DNA of 64,000 bases from positions 248,001 through 312,000 of the forward strand of contig MU404086.1 of the NCBI GenBank assembly GCA_022695795.1, read 5' to 3'. The stretch comes from Biscogniauxia marginata. Its lineage: Eukaryota > Ascomycota > Sordariomycetes > Xylariales > Xylariaceae. Position numbers and translations under genes: made by a program. Of this stretch, positions 32,940 to 44,246 are shown piece by piece. The number at the start of each line of letters is the position of its first letter. Positions within the stretch are counted from its first letter, which is position 1. Under the pieces are notes generated by a model. The model was not told the DNA's origin. It did not search any database and saw only the letters and a program-made list of their open reading frames with translations.

Positions 32940-35900
32940 TCACAGCTGCAATCTGTACGTGGCAACCTCGAAAGGTCGTAGCGTAATCGGAAAAGATCCA
33001 TCCTTATCCGCGTTGATCTCCTCTCCGTCATCTTCCAGAGCGTTGGTCTTGAACACCTTCTTGACGTCCCAAGTTGTCGTGATCTTGCCCCTGCTACGTC
33101 CTCCGAGGCTGTCGTAGATGCGGATAATGACGCTTTTCCCCTTCCGTCGTGGGATCACGCTGTCGACCGAGACATCTTCGTCGTCCTCGCCACGCTTGAT
33201 GCAGTCTAGAACCAGCGATTCGTCGCCCGTCAACTGGACAGGGTGGGTTGAGAGGGCCGATAAGTCCGCGGACTTTGGCGCCGAGAGAACCTTCAGCGGG
33301 TTATTAAAGTTGTATCCAGCCCGGACGGTCGTGGCGCTCAGTTCTCCCCCGTGCGGAAGAATGGCCCATCGAATCTTGTGTTGGCCCATGTCCGCGTTGG
33401 CATCAGGTGCCTTCGGCGATCGCAGGAGCGAAAGACGCATCAGGCTCCCGCAGGTCGCAAAACCATACTTACAGTCGTTGAGGATCGAAACACCATAGCC
33501 GTGCTCCGACAGGTCGGCATATTTGTGGCAGCAGACTTCAAACTTGGCCATGTCCCAGGTGGTATTATAGTGAGTAGGTCGCTTGACAAGGCCGTACTGG
33601 GTCTCGTATGAGGCCTCCGTATTCTTGATGTCGACAGGGAACTCGACCTTGAGGAACTTCATTGTCTCGTGCCAGTCGACATAAGCAGTACACTCAACAT
33701 AAGACTGATATCCCTCGAAGGCGGCCGTCAAGCTCAAAATAGTTTTAATCGAGCTCGCTTCCCCAATCTTGGCCTCGGTGACAACGCTGACTCGGTGTTC
33801 CTTATCTTCGTAGATCGTAGTCTCGCTATATGGCACCTCTGTGCGGGTGTCCAAGTGATATACTTCGACATCCCAGGCTTGCCAGTATAGAGGCTTGTCG
33901 TCGAAAAGAACAAGTTGATTGGCTTTGCCTCCCTCGGAGATTACTTCTCTTCCGGTTTTGCGATCGTAGAGGGATGTCACGCAACCGCGTTCCACTCGAA
34001 CAGTCAGCTGCTCATTTTCCATGACAAAGGTACCCTTGCTTATTTCCTTGACAGTAACAGCCTTGGTCTTTGTAACCTTGAATGGCTTGAGGTTGACAAT
34101 GTTTCCACTGCCGCAGGCGACCCCAATCTCACCACCAGGAAGGTCGACAATTTCTTTCCGATGCCATGGAAGAGTGTTCAAACCCACGAATTCCCCAGGT
34201 TTAGCAGGCTCTACTTCTGACATGCCAAAAAGTTCATAGATGTCCTTGAAGATCTCTCTGCCAGTCTTAAAGACCTCAGCATAGAGCTAGAATTTTCAGT
34301 TAGTAGCTAACCTCATAGCATTGGGGCGAAAAACTTACCTCGTCTGAATCATCGTAACATATCTCAATGGAGCTTCCGGGCAAACAGTCATGGAATTGGC
34401 AGAGCAGGACAGCCTCCCACATATAATCCAACTTGTCTTTCGGGTATTTATAAGAGCTGTCCTTTAGAGATGCAATGGTCGCTAGTAGTTCAAGGTCTCG
34501 CAGCATAGTCTCAGATCTTCTGTTGTTGAGCTTGGTTTTCGCCTGCGTAGTATAGGTACCACGGTGTAGTTCAAAGTACAATTCGCCGTACCACGTCACC
34601 AGAGTGTCAGCTTTCTCCTGAAGCTTGTCAAAGAAGTCATCAACGGTGTTGCCCATGTGCACTCTAGGCAGAAGGCCAACCTGGTCGCTAATGCCACGAC
34701 AGCGACGCAGCTTTTCGATGTGCTGCCAAGTAGGACCACCGCCACCATCTCCCTTGCCAAAGACTAGGAGAGAAGTGTGATCCTGGTCCATCGATTTATG
34801 CTGGGATACGCTGCGCTTGACATCACCGAAATGGGCCTCTGCCGTGTAAGTCTCAGCAGGCGGCATGTGACAGATGACCTGACTACCGTCAAGCGAAACC
34901 CAGTTGAAGGTTGTATGCGGGAAGTTATTGATGTTGTTCCAGCTCAGCTTCTGTGTAAGGAAGCGGTTCATGCCTGCCAGGCGACAAAGCTGGGGCAATT
35001 GGCTTGAATATCCAAAGGTATCGGGGAGCCAAAATGTCTGACAACGCTCCCCAAAGTTGCTCTCAAAGAACCTCTGCCCGTATAGAAATTGTCGGATAAG
35101 TGACTCGCCACTTGGTAGGTTGGTGTCATGCTCGACCCAGCTACCGCCGATAGGATGAAATCGACGTTCCTTCACCTTCTCCTTGACTCGATCGAACGCA
35201 TAAGGGTAATAGGTCTTGAGCCACTTGTATTGTTGTGCTTGAGAGCAGGCGAAGTTGTGCTCTGGGTACCGATCAATCAGGTCACATTGGTTTGACCAAG
35301 ACCTCGCAACCTTGCGTTTCGTCTCGGCCCACGGCCACAGCCAACAGGTATCAATGTGACAGTGACCAATGCCGAAAACCTGCGGTTGAGTGCCGCTGTC
35401 GTATACCTTAGATGAGTCAACATTGGCGCCGATGTACTCTTGCGCGATCTTGCGGCACTTCTTCAGAGACTCCTTGTCGCCTAGGACGAAGGAATCAATG
35501 ATGGTGGTCACAACATTCAAGGCCTTGTGCTGCTCCCACGAATCTTCGGGAAACTCTCGGGCAGCATCGCCAATGATCCAGGTATCGATCCAGAGCTGAC
35601 GGGCGTCCATGTTGACAGCGCAGATATCGGCCTTGGAAAGCTGGAAGTACTTGTTGGGATCGGGTGGCTGGATAGTATCACCGCCAGCGGGATTGCCAAA
35701 CATACTATTGCAGGCCATCTCGATATAGATGGTGTGCTCCTTTCCATCCCTGAACGAGTCCGGGAGAATCCACTCGATACGTTCGCCGCCGCCAGTCAAC
35801 CCCTGCAAGGGCTTCCCATCCTCGGTCCAAACCAGCCCTTCACTATTGGAGTCCCATTGTAATTCGAGGTGGTGTTTCTTACGGAGCTCCTCGGGCACGC

Positions 35901-36228
35901 TTAGAACAACTTTGAACCAATGGGTTGACCAGGAGGGACCGAACACATCGCCAACCTTGGCGGGTTTGTACTCGCCAGCCTGAGCCTCCTCAAAGGTCGG
36001 TCTCGAGAGGCCGGGTGCGGGCCAGGTTGAGAGCTGGACGTGCGGTGGACCGGATGCGACACCCTCAAACATCATGGCCAGGAGATTGCGCTTCTCCCAT
36101 TGCCCACTCGAGTAGAACTGTGTGATGCGGTCCTTGTATATCTTGCTGATGCGCTTGCCGACGGGGCCCGGCGCCTGCGCAGGGTAATCGGCGGCGACCA
36201 CCTTGGGCTTCGCGGTTTCACCGCCCAT
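32940..36228 (-). CDS. AMS1: Vacuolar/cytosolic alpha-mannosidase AMS1 (GH38)
   Basis: Ams1 hydrolyses alpha-mannosides from free oligosaccharides; in yeast it reaches the vacuole by the Cvt/autophagy route without a signal peptide. Exon 1 is 36228..34339 and exon 2 is 34286..32940, with a 52-nt phase-0 intron, giving 1078 residues, which is normal for the family. No signal peptide is visible. GH38 zinc and catalytic motifs are GIGHCHIDTCWLWPW near 284-298 and TFWLPDTFGYSSQLPQ, whose Asp403 is the expected nucleophile. Other landmarks are IGGSWVEHDTNLPSGESLIRQ (by ends), LHRGTYTTQAKTKLNNRRSE and LLCQFHDCLPGSSI. The mannosidase beta-sandwich domains follow. The frame just upstream of the start is open for a few codons without an ATG, so a short 5' exon is possible. 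Confidence 0.94.
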
Positions 36229-37926
36229 GATGGTTTCCTTGACGAGGTCGTTGAGGACTGTCGGTGTCTTGTCGCTGGATGGGATGGAAACAGAGTAAGC
36301 ATGAAACAGCTAGGTTAGGACGGGATAGTAAATGAATGAGAGCGATGGAGAGGAGGAGGAGGGGGGGTCAGTTCCAAGAATTTCAGATGTTACGTGTAGT
36401 GTAGTTGTAGATTAGATACGTAACGTATTCGCCGGGGCAGCTCGTGACGCACAGCGGAGGCTGGGAGCTTGAGCTTCTGCTGCGGGAGCTCCCCGCGCCT
36501 TTCGCCATGTACCAATCGGGGCGTCCAATTCCGCGGCAGGGCGAATTTAGTGCACTTGCCAACTGCCCCATTGAGCACAGGCCGCCTACCTAAGCCAATC
36601 CAGCCCCTATTTGCGGGGGATGCAACAGCAACTCCACTAGGAGAGACGGAGAGACGGCACTAGTAGGTAGAAGGAGGGAGAACACGAAAAAGAGATCTAC
36701 TTGCCCCATTTTGTATCGCTCGGTTTCCAACGACTTTTAGCAAAAATAAAGAAGCAAGAGAAAGCGTATTCCTAGGGACCTTAGGATCGAGACTCTTGTA
36801 AGCCAAATTAGGTAAATGGCGAAAACGAGGGTACCTAAGCAAATATAGGTTTATGGGGTATAAGCGGCAACACAGCACATATAATAGGAGGTATGTAGCA
36901 AAGTTGAGAACGATAGGTTAAACGGCTATGTAGATACTTGAGGTAGTAGTAGACGAGGGCCGCTTTTTCTCGAGTCACAACGATCGAGTCGTAAAGACAT
37001 CAGTCAACCAGACAGACAGGACGTACCTTTCTTTATAGTACTCGGGGGGGAGAGAAGTATAGGTAGCAGCCGACTACCTGTATACGACTACAGGGCAGCC
37101 ATCTACCATAGACCGTGCAATGCCTTGAGGAAATATGCATGATGTATGACAACGAAAGGTACAACACGTGTTTCGTTTCGCCGCAGCGGAAACTAATGGC
37201 GGTTATGTAGCACCACAATAGCCTTTGCTAGCCGAGAACGGCATGCAATGTAGCTGCATGTCTATGTTGTTGGCCAGCGATTATGCGCAAGTAAAACTGT
37301 TTGCCTTAGTCATAGATGCGTATACGAGTAAGATGGTATGTATAGCGCGAGTCATGCATAGTCTAGACAGCTAAGTAAGTTCATCTTGATCGGGCGGCAA
37401 AAAGCCAGTGTGATAACCATATCTCCCCCATGCTGGTTTATATATATATATATCCAGACACCCAGAACTCTGAATACCAGGTACCTACAACTCTAGGATT
37501 TACCTTTTGCAACCCTCCCTCACCCCTACCCTCGCACACATACACACACACACACACACTCTCTCTCTCTCCCCTAATCCTCGTACGTAGCTAAGCTACT
37601 GGGCTGGCTACTCGTTCATAAAAGACGAAACTAAAACAGGCAGAGCAGTGAAATTACAAACAATAAAAAAGAAGCCCGTGGTATCATTCGCTCCGAAACA
37701 AGTGTTGATACAATGTTTGGACCTGAAAATGAAAGCATGTCCAACGCCGGAAGGGGACGAGGAAACAAACGAATGCAAGAATGTCACTACCGGCTTCAAT
37801 GCTACAACCCCTGCAAACCATGCTAGACAGACACCCGGTCACCCCTGAGATCCTATTCGTAACCTGCAACTGCCGAACCGCCCACCCCGTTATACCCACC
37901 CAGCCCAGGTCATAAGAGGGCTTCAC
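36229..37926. other. Intergenic region AMS1 promoter / CLIP-170 3' flank with microsatellites
   Basis: About 1.7 kb between two minus-strand genes. It contains (TA)n at 37439-37452, (CA)n at 37535-37559 followed directly by (CT)n to 37572, and scattered TACCTA-type motifs (36585-36595, 36660-36670). No gene recognised. Confidence 0.6.
37535..37572 (+). repeat. (CA)n(CT)n compound microsatellite
   Basis: About twelve CA units with one interruption, passing directly into about seven CT units. Confidence 0.9.
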
Positions 37927-40559
37927 TTAAAATGCATCTTCTAGTGGACAGTCGATGCTGTCATGGCCGTCTCGCTCACACAGAGCACACCACTTCGCAA
38001 TGTCGACCACTCCGCTTTCTTTACCGGCCAGCGGCCCCGAGTCTTGAGGGTTGGGCAATATCTGGGCTGCCGGCGGACGAGGTGGTGCTGTGACCGTCTT
38101 CGTCTTCACAGGGGATAATGGACGGGGCTTGTCCGCCTCGGGAGCATCAGCGGGAACAGACTGGTTCGTTGGTCCCTCAAATACGACATCCCTGGAGGCC
38201 TTACCCGATCCGTGGTCGTGGGAGCCATTCTTGCCCTGGTCATTTTGAGGGCCGAACATGTTGGTGCACGTAAGGATATCATGACCCCCAGTCTCGCATA
38301 TCTCACACCAGAGAGTGCTGTTCTCGGTAACAGAGGAATGGGTATCGCTCTCGGGCATCGTGTCCAACGTCCTTACACGCTTGTGCGATGGTATAGCATC
38401 GGGAGATCGTGTCTCGCGTGCAAGAACAACAGTGCTCTTTGAGTCACGGTATGACGAGTGGTCTGTGCTGCCGACCGTGATAGAACTACCACGGTGGGTC
38501 GACGCACTACCACGTCGAAGGGTCTCGAGCTCGCGCTCGAGTTCCTCTTCGCGAGCATTCTTGCTATCGATCAGATCCCGTAGCTCCAAAACCTCCCGCT
38601 CCAGTTTCTCTTTTGCCATGCGGCTACCCACCGAGTCGGGCCGAGGGGACTTGACGAAGGAGTTATTGCGCTGCAGCTGAGTAGGCGTCTTGTCTGCCGG
38701 CTCCGACTCAGGAATGGAATCTCGGCTGAGTGAATGAATAATGGCCTTGAGACCTCTAATCTCATCCTCTTTTTGTTCCAGCTCCTTTGATAGAGACAAG
38801 CGATCCCCGGCTGTATCGTTTGCGCTTAGAGCGGCAGCGGCCTTCTCACGTTCTCTTCGCAATTCGGTCCGCGTTCGCTCGACCTCGCCTCGCAAGAATT
38901 CGTTCTCACCACGAGCTTCAGCTTCCCCTCGACGAGCGTCTTCTAGGCCTTCCTCGAGCTCTTGAACAAGTTCTTCGAGCTGCTTAAGTTGTCGCGCTAC
39001 ACTATCAACATCATCATGTCGGTCCTGAGCTTCATGGAGCTCTTGTTCTAGCTCTCGGATCTTGGCGTCGTAGACCCTTTGCGTCTCGGTGCTGGCCATC
39101 TCGAGCGTATCAATGGTACTACGGAAATCAGCCCGATGGGCGTCGAACTCTGCCGTGAGCATCGCAATTTTCTCATTCTTCTCGCGGAGCATAGCTCGAA
39201 GTTGCGAAGTATCTTTCTCGTCGAAGCTGTTCTGTCGCATTCTCCCATTATCTGATTGTTCCATCAAGACCGTCAGCTCCGAAAGGCTGCTCTCCATCTC
39301 AGCCAAGGCGGAAGCTTGGTCTCTCAGCTGGCGATCTCGGTCTTCTAGCTGGGATCTGAGACGTTCAACCTCCTCCTCATTTGTGTGGGTGGCACGAGAC
39401 GCCGGGCGCTTCATGTTCAATGACGACAAGGAACCAATGCTTCCATTAGTCTTGGTACGCGTGATAACAGACCTGGCCTCTTCTTCGTCGTAATTGGACG
39501 ATGTTATCGGTCCTAGAGCTGACGCGCTCCTGGGGGCTATGCTTGGCTTCCTTTCCGGTCTCAACATTTTGCTCGGGTCCCCGGCAGTGCCGCGCACGCT
39601 TGACCCCAACTTCGAAATGCTTGGGCTTCCATAGCGAGGAGGTGCCTTCGGACCAGGAGTTGTGGTAGCCGGGCGAGGAGGTGGCGGGAACTGCAGCTTG
39701 CGAACGGGCGAGTCCGGACGCGGCAAGGACGTTCTCGATTGTCTGCCTTGAGGACTCGAGGCTCTGCCTGGTCCTACGGACTGGCTAAACTTGGGCAAAG
39801 ACGGTGTCGGGGGAGTATAGTTTGTAGTATTCTGACTCGCAACCCTTAGGCCCGCTATGGAGTACCCCGTCGGCGTGAGCGGAAATGAACTGGCGGCAGA
39901 TGTCGTTGGCGAGTCGCGCTTGGAAAGTTTGTGAATCGGCACGAAGATGCCCGAGCCGGGCGTGGAGGTTGAAAAATAGGATACACTAGACAAGGCAAGT
40001 CGTCTGTTAGCAATCGAGGAACCGAACAACGAAGGGAGCACCGTCGGGCCGTCGGGCGGGTAGATGGGAAGGATGAAACTTACCCATCAACATCACCGCT
40101 ATTCTTCCCGCGCGTAGCAAATTCCGAGTGAAGCTCGATGCCGGCAAAGGCTCCCTTCCGGCCGGCAACTGAACCGATAAAACGGACGGTTCCAGTCATA
40201 TTACCAGGAACCTCGACGGTTTCGCCCAGGGCGAAATCGTCACCAGCACCGGCGCCTTTTGCCGGGGTTAAGGGCGGCATGTTGGGCGCGGGTTCGTTCA
40301 AGACACTGTGTATAGCGTAACTTTCGCTGTCATCGGGGATTGTAGCAAGCGATCCAGGGGTAAGCGCTGCGTAGGAAGGCTTGCGCGAGAGACCAAGTCT
40401 AGAATGCGCGGAATAGAGACTGTTCAGATTGGGGGTTGAGCTAGTGACCTTGCCATTCATTCCAAGTTTTCTAGGGCTCCGAGACAATGTGCGGTTTCTT
40501 TGTTGTTGTTGTTGATGTTGTTGTTGTTGCAAGGAAAGAGTGGTTGCCGTCGGAGTCAT
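37927..40559 (-). CDS. CLIP-170-type microtubule plus-end protein (CAP-Gly, coiled coil, two zinc knuckles)
   Basis: CLIP-170 homologues (S. pombe Tip1, yeast Bik1, Aspergillus ClipA) bind growing microtubule plus ends and influence polarity and dynein loading. Exon 1 is 40559..40084 and exon 2 is 39985..37927, with a 98-nt intron, giving 844 residues. The N-terminus has a glutamine run (residues 11-20). One CAP-Gly domain spans about 110-178 (LGETVEVPGNMTGTVRFIG, GAFAGIEL); its GKNDG signature reads GKNSG (151-155). The intron falls inside this domain. A Ser/Pro-rich basic region follows, then coiled coil at about 365-600. Two C-terminal CCHC knuckles (C-x2-C-x4-H-x4-C) lie at 719-732 and 825-838. 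The start is the first ATG before a compositionally plausible N-terminus. Confidence 0.9.
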
Positions 40560-42800
40560 GGTGGGCAACTGTTTTTCTTTAGTGGTGTGTTGATTTATTT
40601 CTCGACGGTCTATTGGGCGAGAGACCCTGATTTCGTCCAATGATCCTGCTAATAGCAGCACCAAGTCCACTAAAAACGGCGTGGCGCAGGGAGAAGCTTG
40701 TTTGCTGCTGTCGGGTTCTCGCAATCAAAAGTCGGGCCTAAAAAAAACTAGAAAAAGAAGGAGTGCTTCGGGAATTGGTTAGAAACAGTTCTTTTCTTCG
40801 TTCCTTTCCCTTTTTTTTCTTCCTCTTTCGTAACAGCATTGAAACAACGCAGAAGTCCCGTTCCGTCCTGGGTTTGGTTTCTCGGAGACATGTAGTTTGG
40901 AGACAACCACGCAACAACGCAACAACGCTACCGAGCGACATGGACCTAACGTGACTGAAAACGGGGGGTTGCAGGTCTTACCTTGTAAATAGTATACATG
41001 TAAAATGTATAACATGAACTTTGTATTGCAATCTCTGTCTGGTCGACTGTCGGAACACAGTAGCCCCAAATGAGTCGAGCGCCTTGAAAAGATGAACAGG
41101 TGTTTGACTTCTCGACTCTCGGACTTGCTTAATGGAGGTTTTGTTGCGAGGTGATTATACCTTGTTGGGTAGGATCGGTATGCCGTTGCTGGGGTTAAGA
41201 TGAAGGAGTGGCAACGAGGAGAGCTGAATGCATACGTGTGTATGCATTCGCATCTAGTAGATACAAAGGAGAATAGCGACAGAGCAGAGCAGAGCAAAGA
41301 GTATTTGTTGTCTTCTCCTTATGTAGCTCCTTACATGTAAACACAGGAAGCCCAAGGTGGGTTTCGTCTCCAATGGAGCTCACACTGAAGTCTGCATCTG
41401 TAGTGCATCTGTAGTGCATCTGCAGGCTCGTGGGGGTCCCATGCGTCGATACCATAGACTATCCTTGAAATGACCTATTACGCCGTACAGATCATCAGTT
41501 CCAGGCCAGGTCATACCTGTACGGTGCTGCAAGGAGGCGAGTTACTGGCGCAACGCCGTTCGCTGACTTGTCCGATCGTAGCGACGGGCAGTGTGCATCC
41601 TAGCCCCTCATTTTCCCCGCCGCTGTAGCTGATGACGGATGAAGGATATCATTGGCTTTCCCCGATATGTCGACAGTGCAGACGGCATCGTTTGTTTACA
41701 TTGGAAACGCGCGGAGACATACTTCGTACAGCTGCATGCATGAACGGCATTGTCTCCTCATCCTCGCCAATCTCTCTCTCTATCTGTTCAAAAACTCAGA
41801 GGTGGAGGTATCATGTACGGCCGTGTACGTCGAGAAGAGGACTATTTAATTAATTCCCGTGAGAAGCTCCCGTACATTGATAGATCACAGATATCCACAA
41901 GTGAAGTGCAAGGGGAGCAAGTTCTTAGCTACCCCTACCTGTCAAGAGAAATAGAGAATGGAATTGCGTCACAGCTTCTTCCCTCCCTTCAACGTTCCGG
42001 CGTTCCATGTCAACGGGTCGGGATGTGTGGATGTCTTACCCCTGACAGCACTGCAGTGGTAGGAGTAGCCCAGTGGAGCTAGGCCTTTGAAGTTCCTAGT
42101 CTACCACTTAGCTGGAGATTTAAAAATCTAAAATTATCCTACTCGTACAACGCCTTAAGTTCATCTGCTACTTTTATAAATAAAGTTACTATTATATATG
42201 GTGGATTGGATTAACATCCAACTCATGTCTCAGACCTCGCTATATATTTAACCATAGAACTCAAGAAAGCATTGCTCTGTTTATAGGAAGACTACCTAGC
42301 TAACTAAGGTAGATAAACCACTTTGCTTTTCTACAAGGTTTCTAGCAAGATACATATACAGCTTTCCAGCGCACGAGCTCGGTTCTCTGCATGGCGCCAA
42401 CTTCCTGTAATACGTGTACTAGTTAGACACTTTAAGACAATATATAGGTAATTGTCGGGTACGGGCGTCCCCTTCCATAAGGTGATCCCTAAGGTCGTGG
42501 TTGGGAATTTGGTAGGTCAGACCAGACGATGGTTGGGACGTTTGTTGAGGATTATAAGGTAGATTCGTGACATTCACCGAAAGATGCCCATTTTCCCCTC
42601 GCCCATGAATGCTGAGTGGGACTTCCCCTCTTCCTCGTATGGATAGACGCCACGGAATGAGAGGCGCGGGCTACGATAGCACCAGTGACGGAGCGCGTCG
42701 CTAGTTTCACTCACCAGCTCGCGCTACGGAGCAATGCCCACTCTCCCCTATTTTCATAGATAGGGGGAAATCAATCTGACAATCACCAAGCAAGCCGTGA
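40560..42800. other. Intergenic region between CLIP-170 and the unknown minus-strand gene
   Basis: About 2.2 kb with the CLIP-170 promoter and the 3' flank of the next gene. It includes a poly-pyrimidine tract at 40790-40830, a triple GTAGTGCATCT duplication at 41400-41422, and AT-rich sequence at 42115-42260. No recognised gene. Confidence 0.55.
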
Positions 42801-43872
42801 TCAACTGTTAGAGTCATGCTCTCGCTCGATGATGTCGCTTCGCCCCAGCGAATGCGTGCCGTCGTTTAGTACCATCGCTTCTCGATGTCTTCTGCGTAGG
42901 CGTTGCTCCGCAGCACTTTGTTCATTGACGCGGGGGACCAGTTCATTCCGCGACGCCTCGAGTTGCATAGCATCAGCATCAGCATCATTGGCCATACTGA
43001 TCTCTAGCACAACCTTGATGTGGTCGGATCTGTCGCGCTTCGGCCGTTTTGACTTGGTAGTTAGCTTTTCCTTTATCAAAGCTTTTCGGCCTGCCTTGGA
43101 CGCCCTCAGATGAAGACAGATATCGCTGATCCGATTCTTCTTGCGGTCCATGTACATCCCAAAATTCTTGCGCCTCTCCTCGTCCGTGTCGCCCCATGGC
43201 TGCTTGGCAAGCCACTTTTCAACAAACTTGGCTTCGACGAGTTTGTCGACGCCGTACTTATGGACCAACTGGGAGACTAATAGCAGGCAGCGCCGTTCAC
43301 CAATATCACGAAGGTAATATTCGTCGTATAGCGGGTCGTCAAGTTTGTCGTGTTCCCTATCGTCCAGGCATAGTTCAAGCGACCTCACAAGCGCGCTGTA
43401 GGCTTTGTGGTTGTTCAACACGATCAACGGGTCTTGAAATGTTTCCTCTGTAAAATAGATTAGCCAACTATTGGCGCTAAGAGAACAGGCTGGGTGACTT
43501 CATACTATCTTCCATAGCAAAGGCGAGTGCTCTCAGACACTTCATGCGCTCTTCATAGTCCTTGCGAGTGATGCCCCACAGGAGGTCTTCAATGGCCGAA
43601 CTGTCATTCACTGCCCGACCGGCAACGATCTTAAGCGCAGTGTCGCGTATGGAGAAATTGTAGTGCTTTAAGAGACTGTTGAGGGTAGTCAACTTAAGAG
43701 AGTCTTCGGTGTCTTGGGTGATATATTGCGTCTTCGGTTGTGCCGGCTTGATCTCAGCTTCATCTCGGTAGAACTCGAGTAGCATGCGCATCGCAGCAAG
43801 GCAGCCCACTGTGGTTAAACCGAAGCCGACAGCGAGGAAGCGGTCATCCCGTACGAATGAGAAAAGCCCCAT
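42801..43872 (-). CDS. Conserved membrane-anchored protein of unknown function
   Basis: Exon 1 is 43872..43506 and exon 2 is 43447..42801, with a 58-nt intron (GTATGA...CAG), giving 337 residues. A hydrophobic segment at about residues 13-30 (LAVGFGLTTVGCLAAMRML) could be a membrane anchor, so the rest probably faces one compartment. The region after it (LKLTTLNSLLKHYNFSIRDTALKIVAGRAV in two helices, then IEDLLWGITRKDYEERMKCLRALAFAMED) has the look of armadillo/HEAT-like helices. The C-terminal half is charged, with a Lys/Arg-rich patch (TTKSKRPKRDR). I do not recognise a named family. The gene is divergent from NOP14 with 374 bp between starts. Confidence 0.78.
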
Positions 43873-44246
43873 ATCGGCATTGTTCTCGAAATCTTAGGTT
43901 ATAATGCAGACTTATTCGCGGGCCGCAGGAAAGGTAAGACGGACGGAGTGGTATTTGCAGATGATGACCAGACAGTCAAACGACGCCACAATGCGAACAC
44001 AAATGGAGTGATGTAGTAGTTCCGAACTATTTGAAGCTGCTAAATTTTAGAGGTGCGGAAAGGTCCCGCCACCTACGAGACAGGCAAATAATTAAAAGTG
44101 GGTATATGTGATAAGATAAGAGCTTTCAGATGCCGCTGATAGAGAAAAAAATTCCTGGCGCTCGTTTGGCGCAGACAACTTCTTCAAATTAGTCTCTGCC
44201 ACTTCGGACGCCAGGACAGAGAGTTTTTTCTTGTCTCACTCTCACC
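43873..44246. promoter_or_regulatory. Divergent promoter region unknown gene / NOP14
   Basis: 374 bp between the start codons; no identifiable element. Confidence 0.45.
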
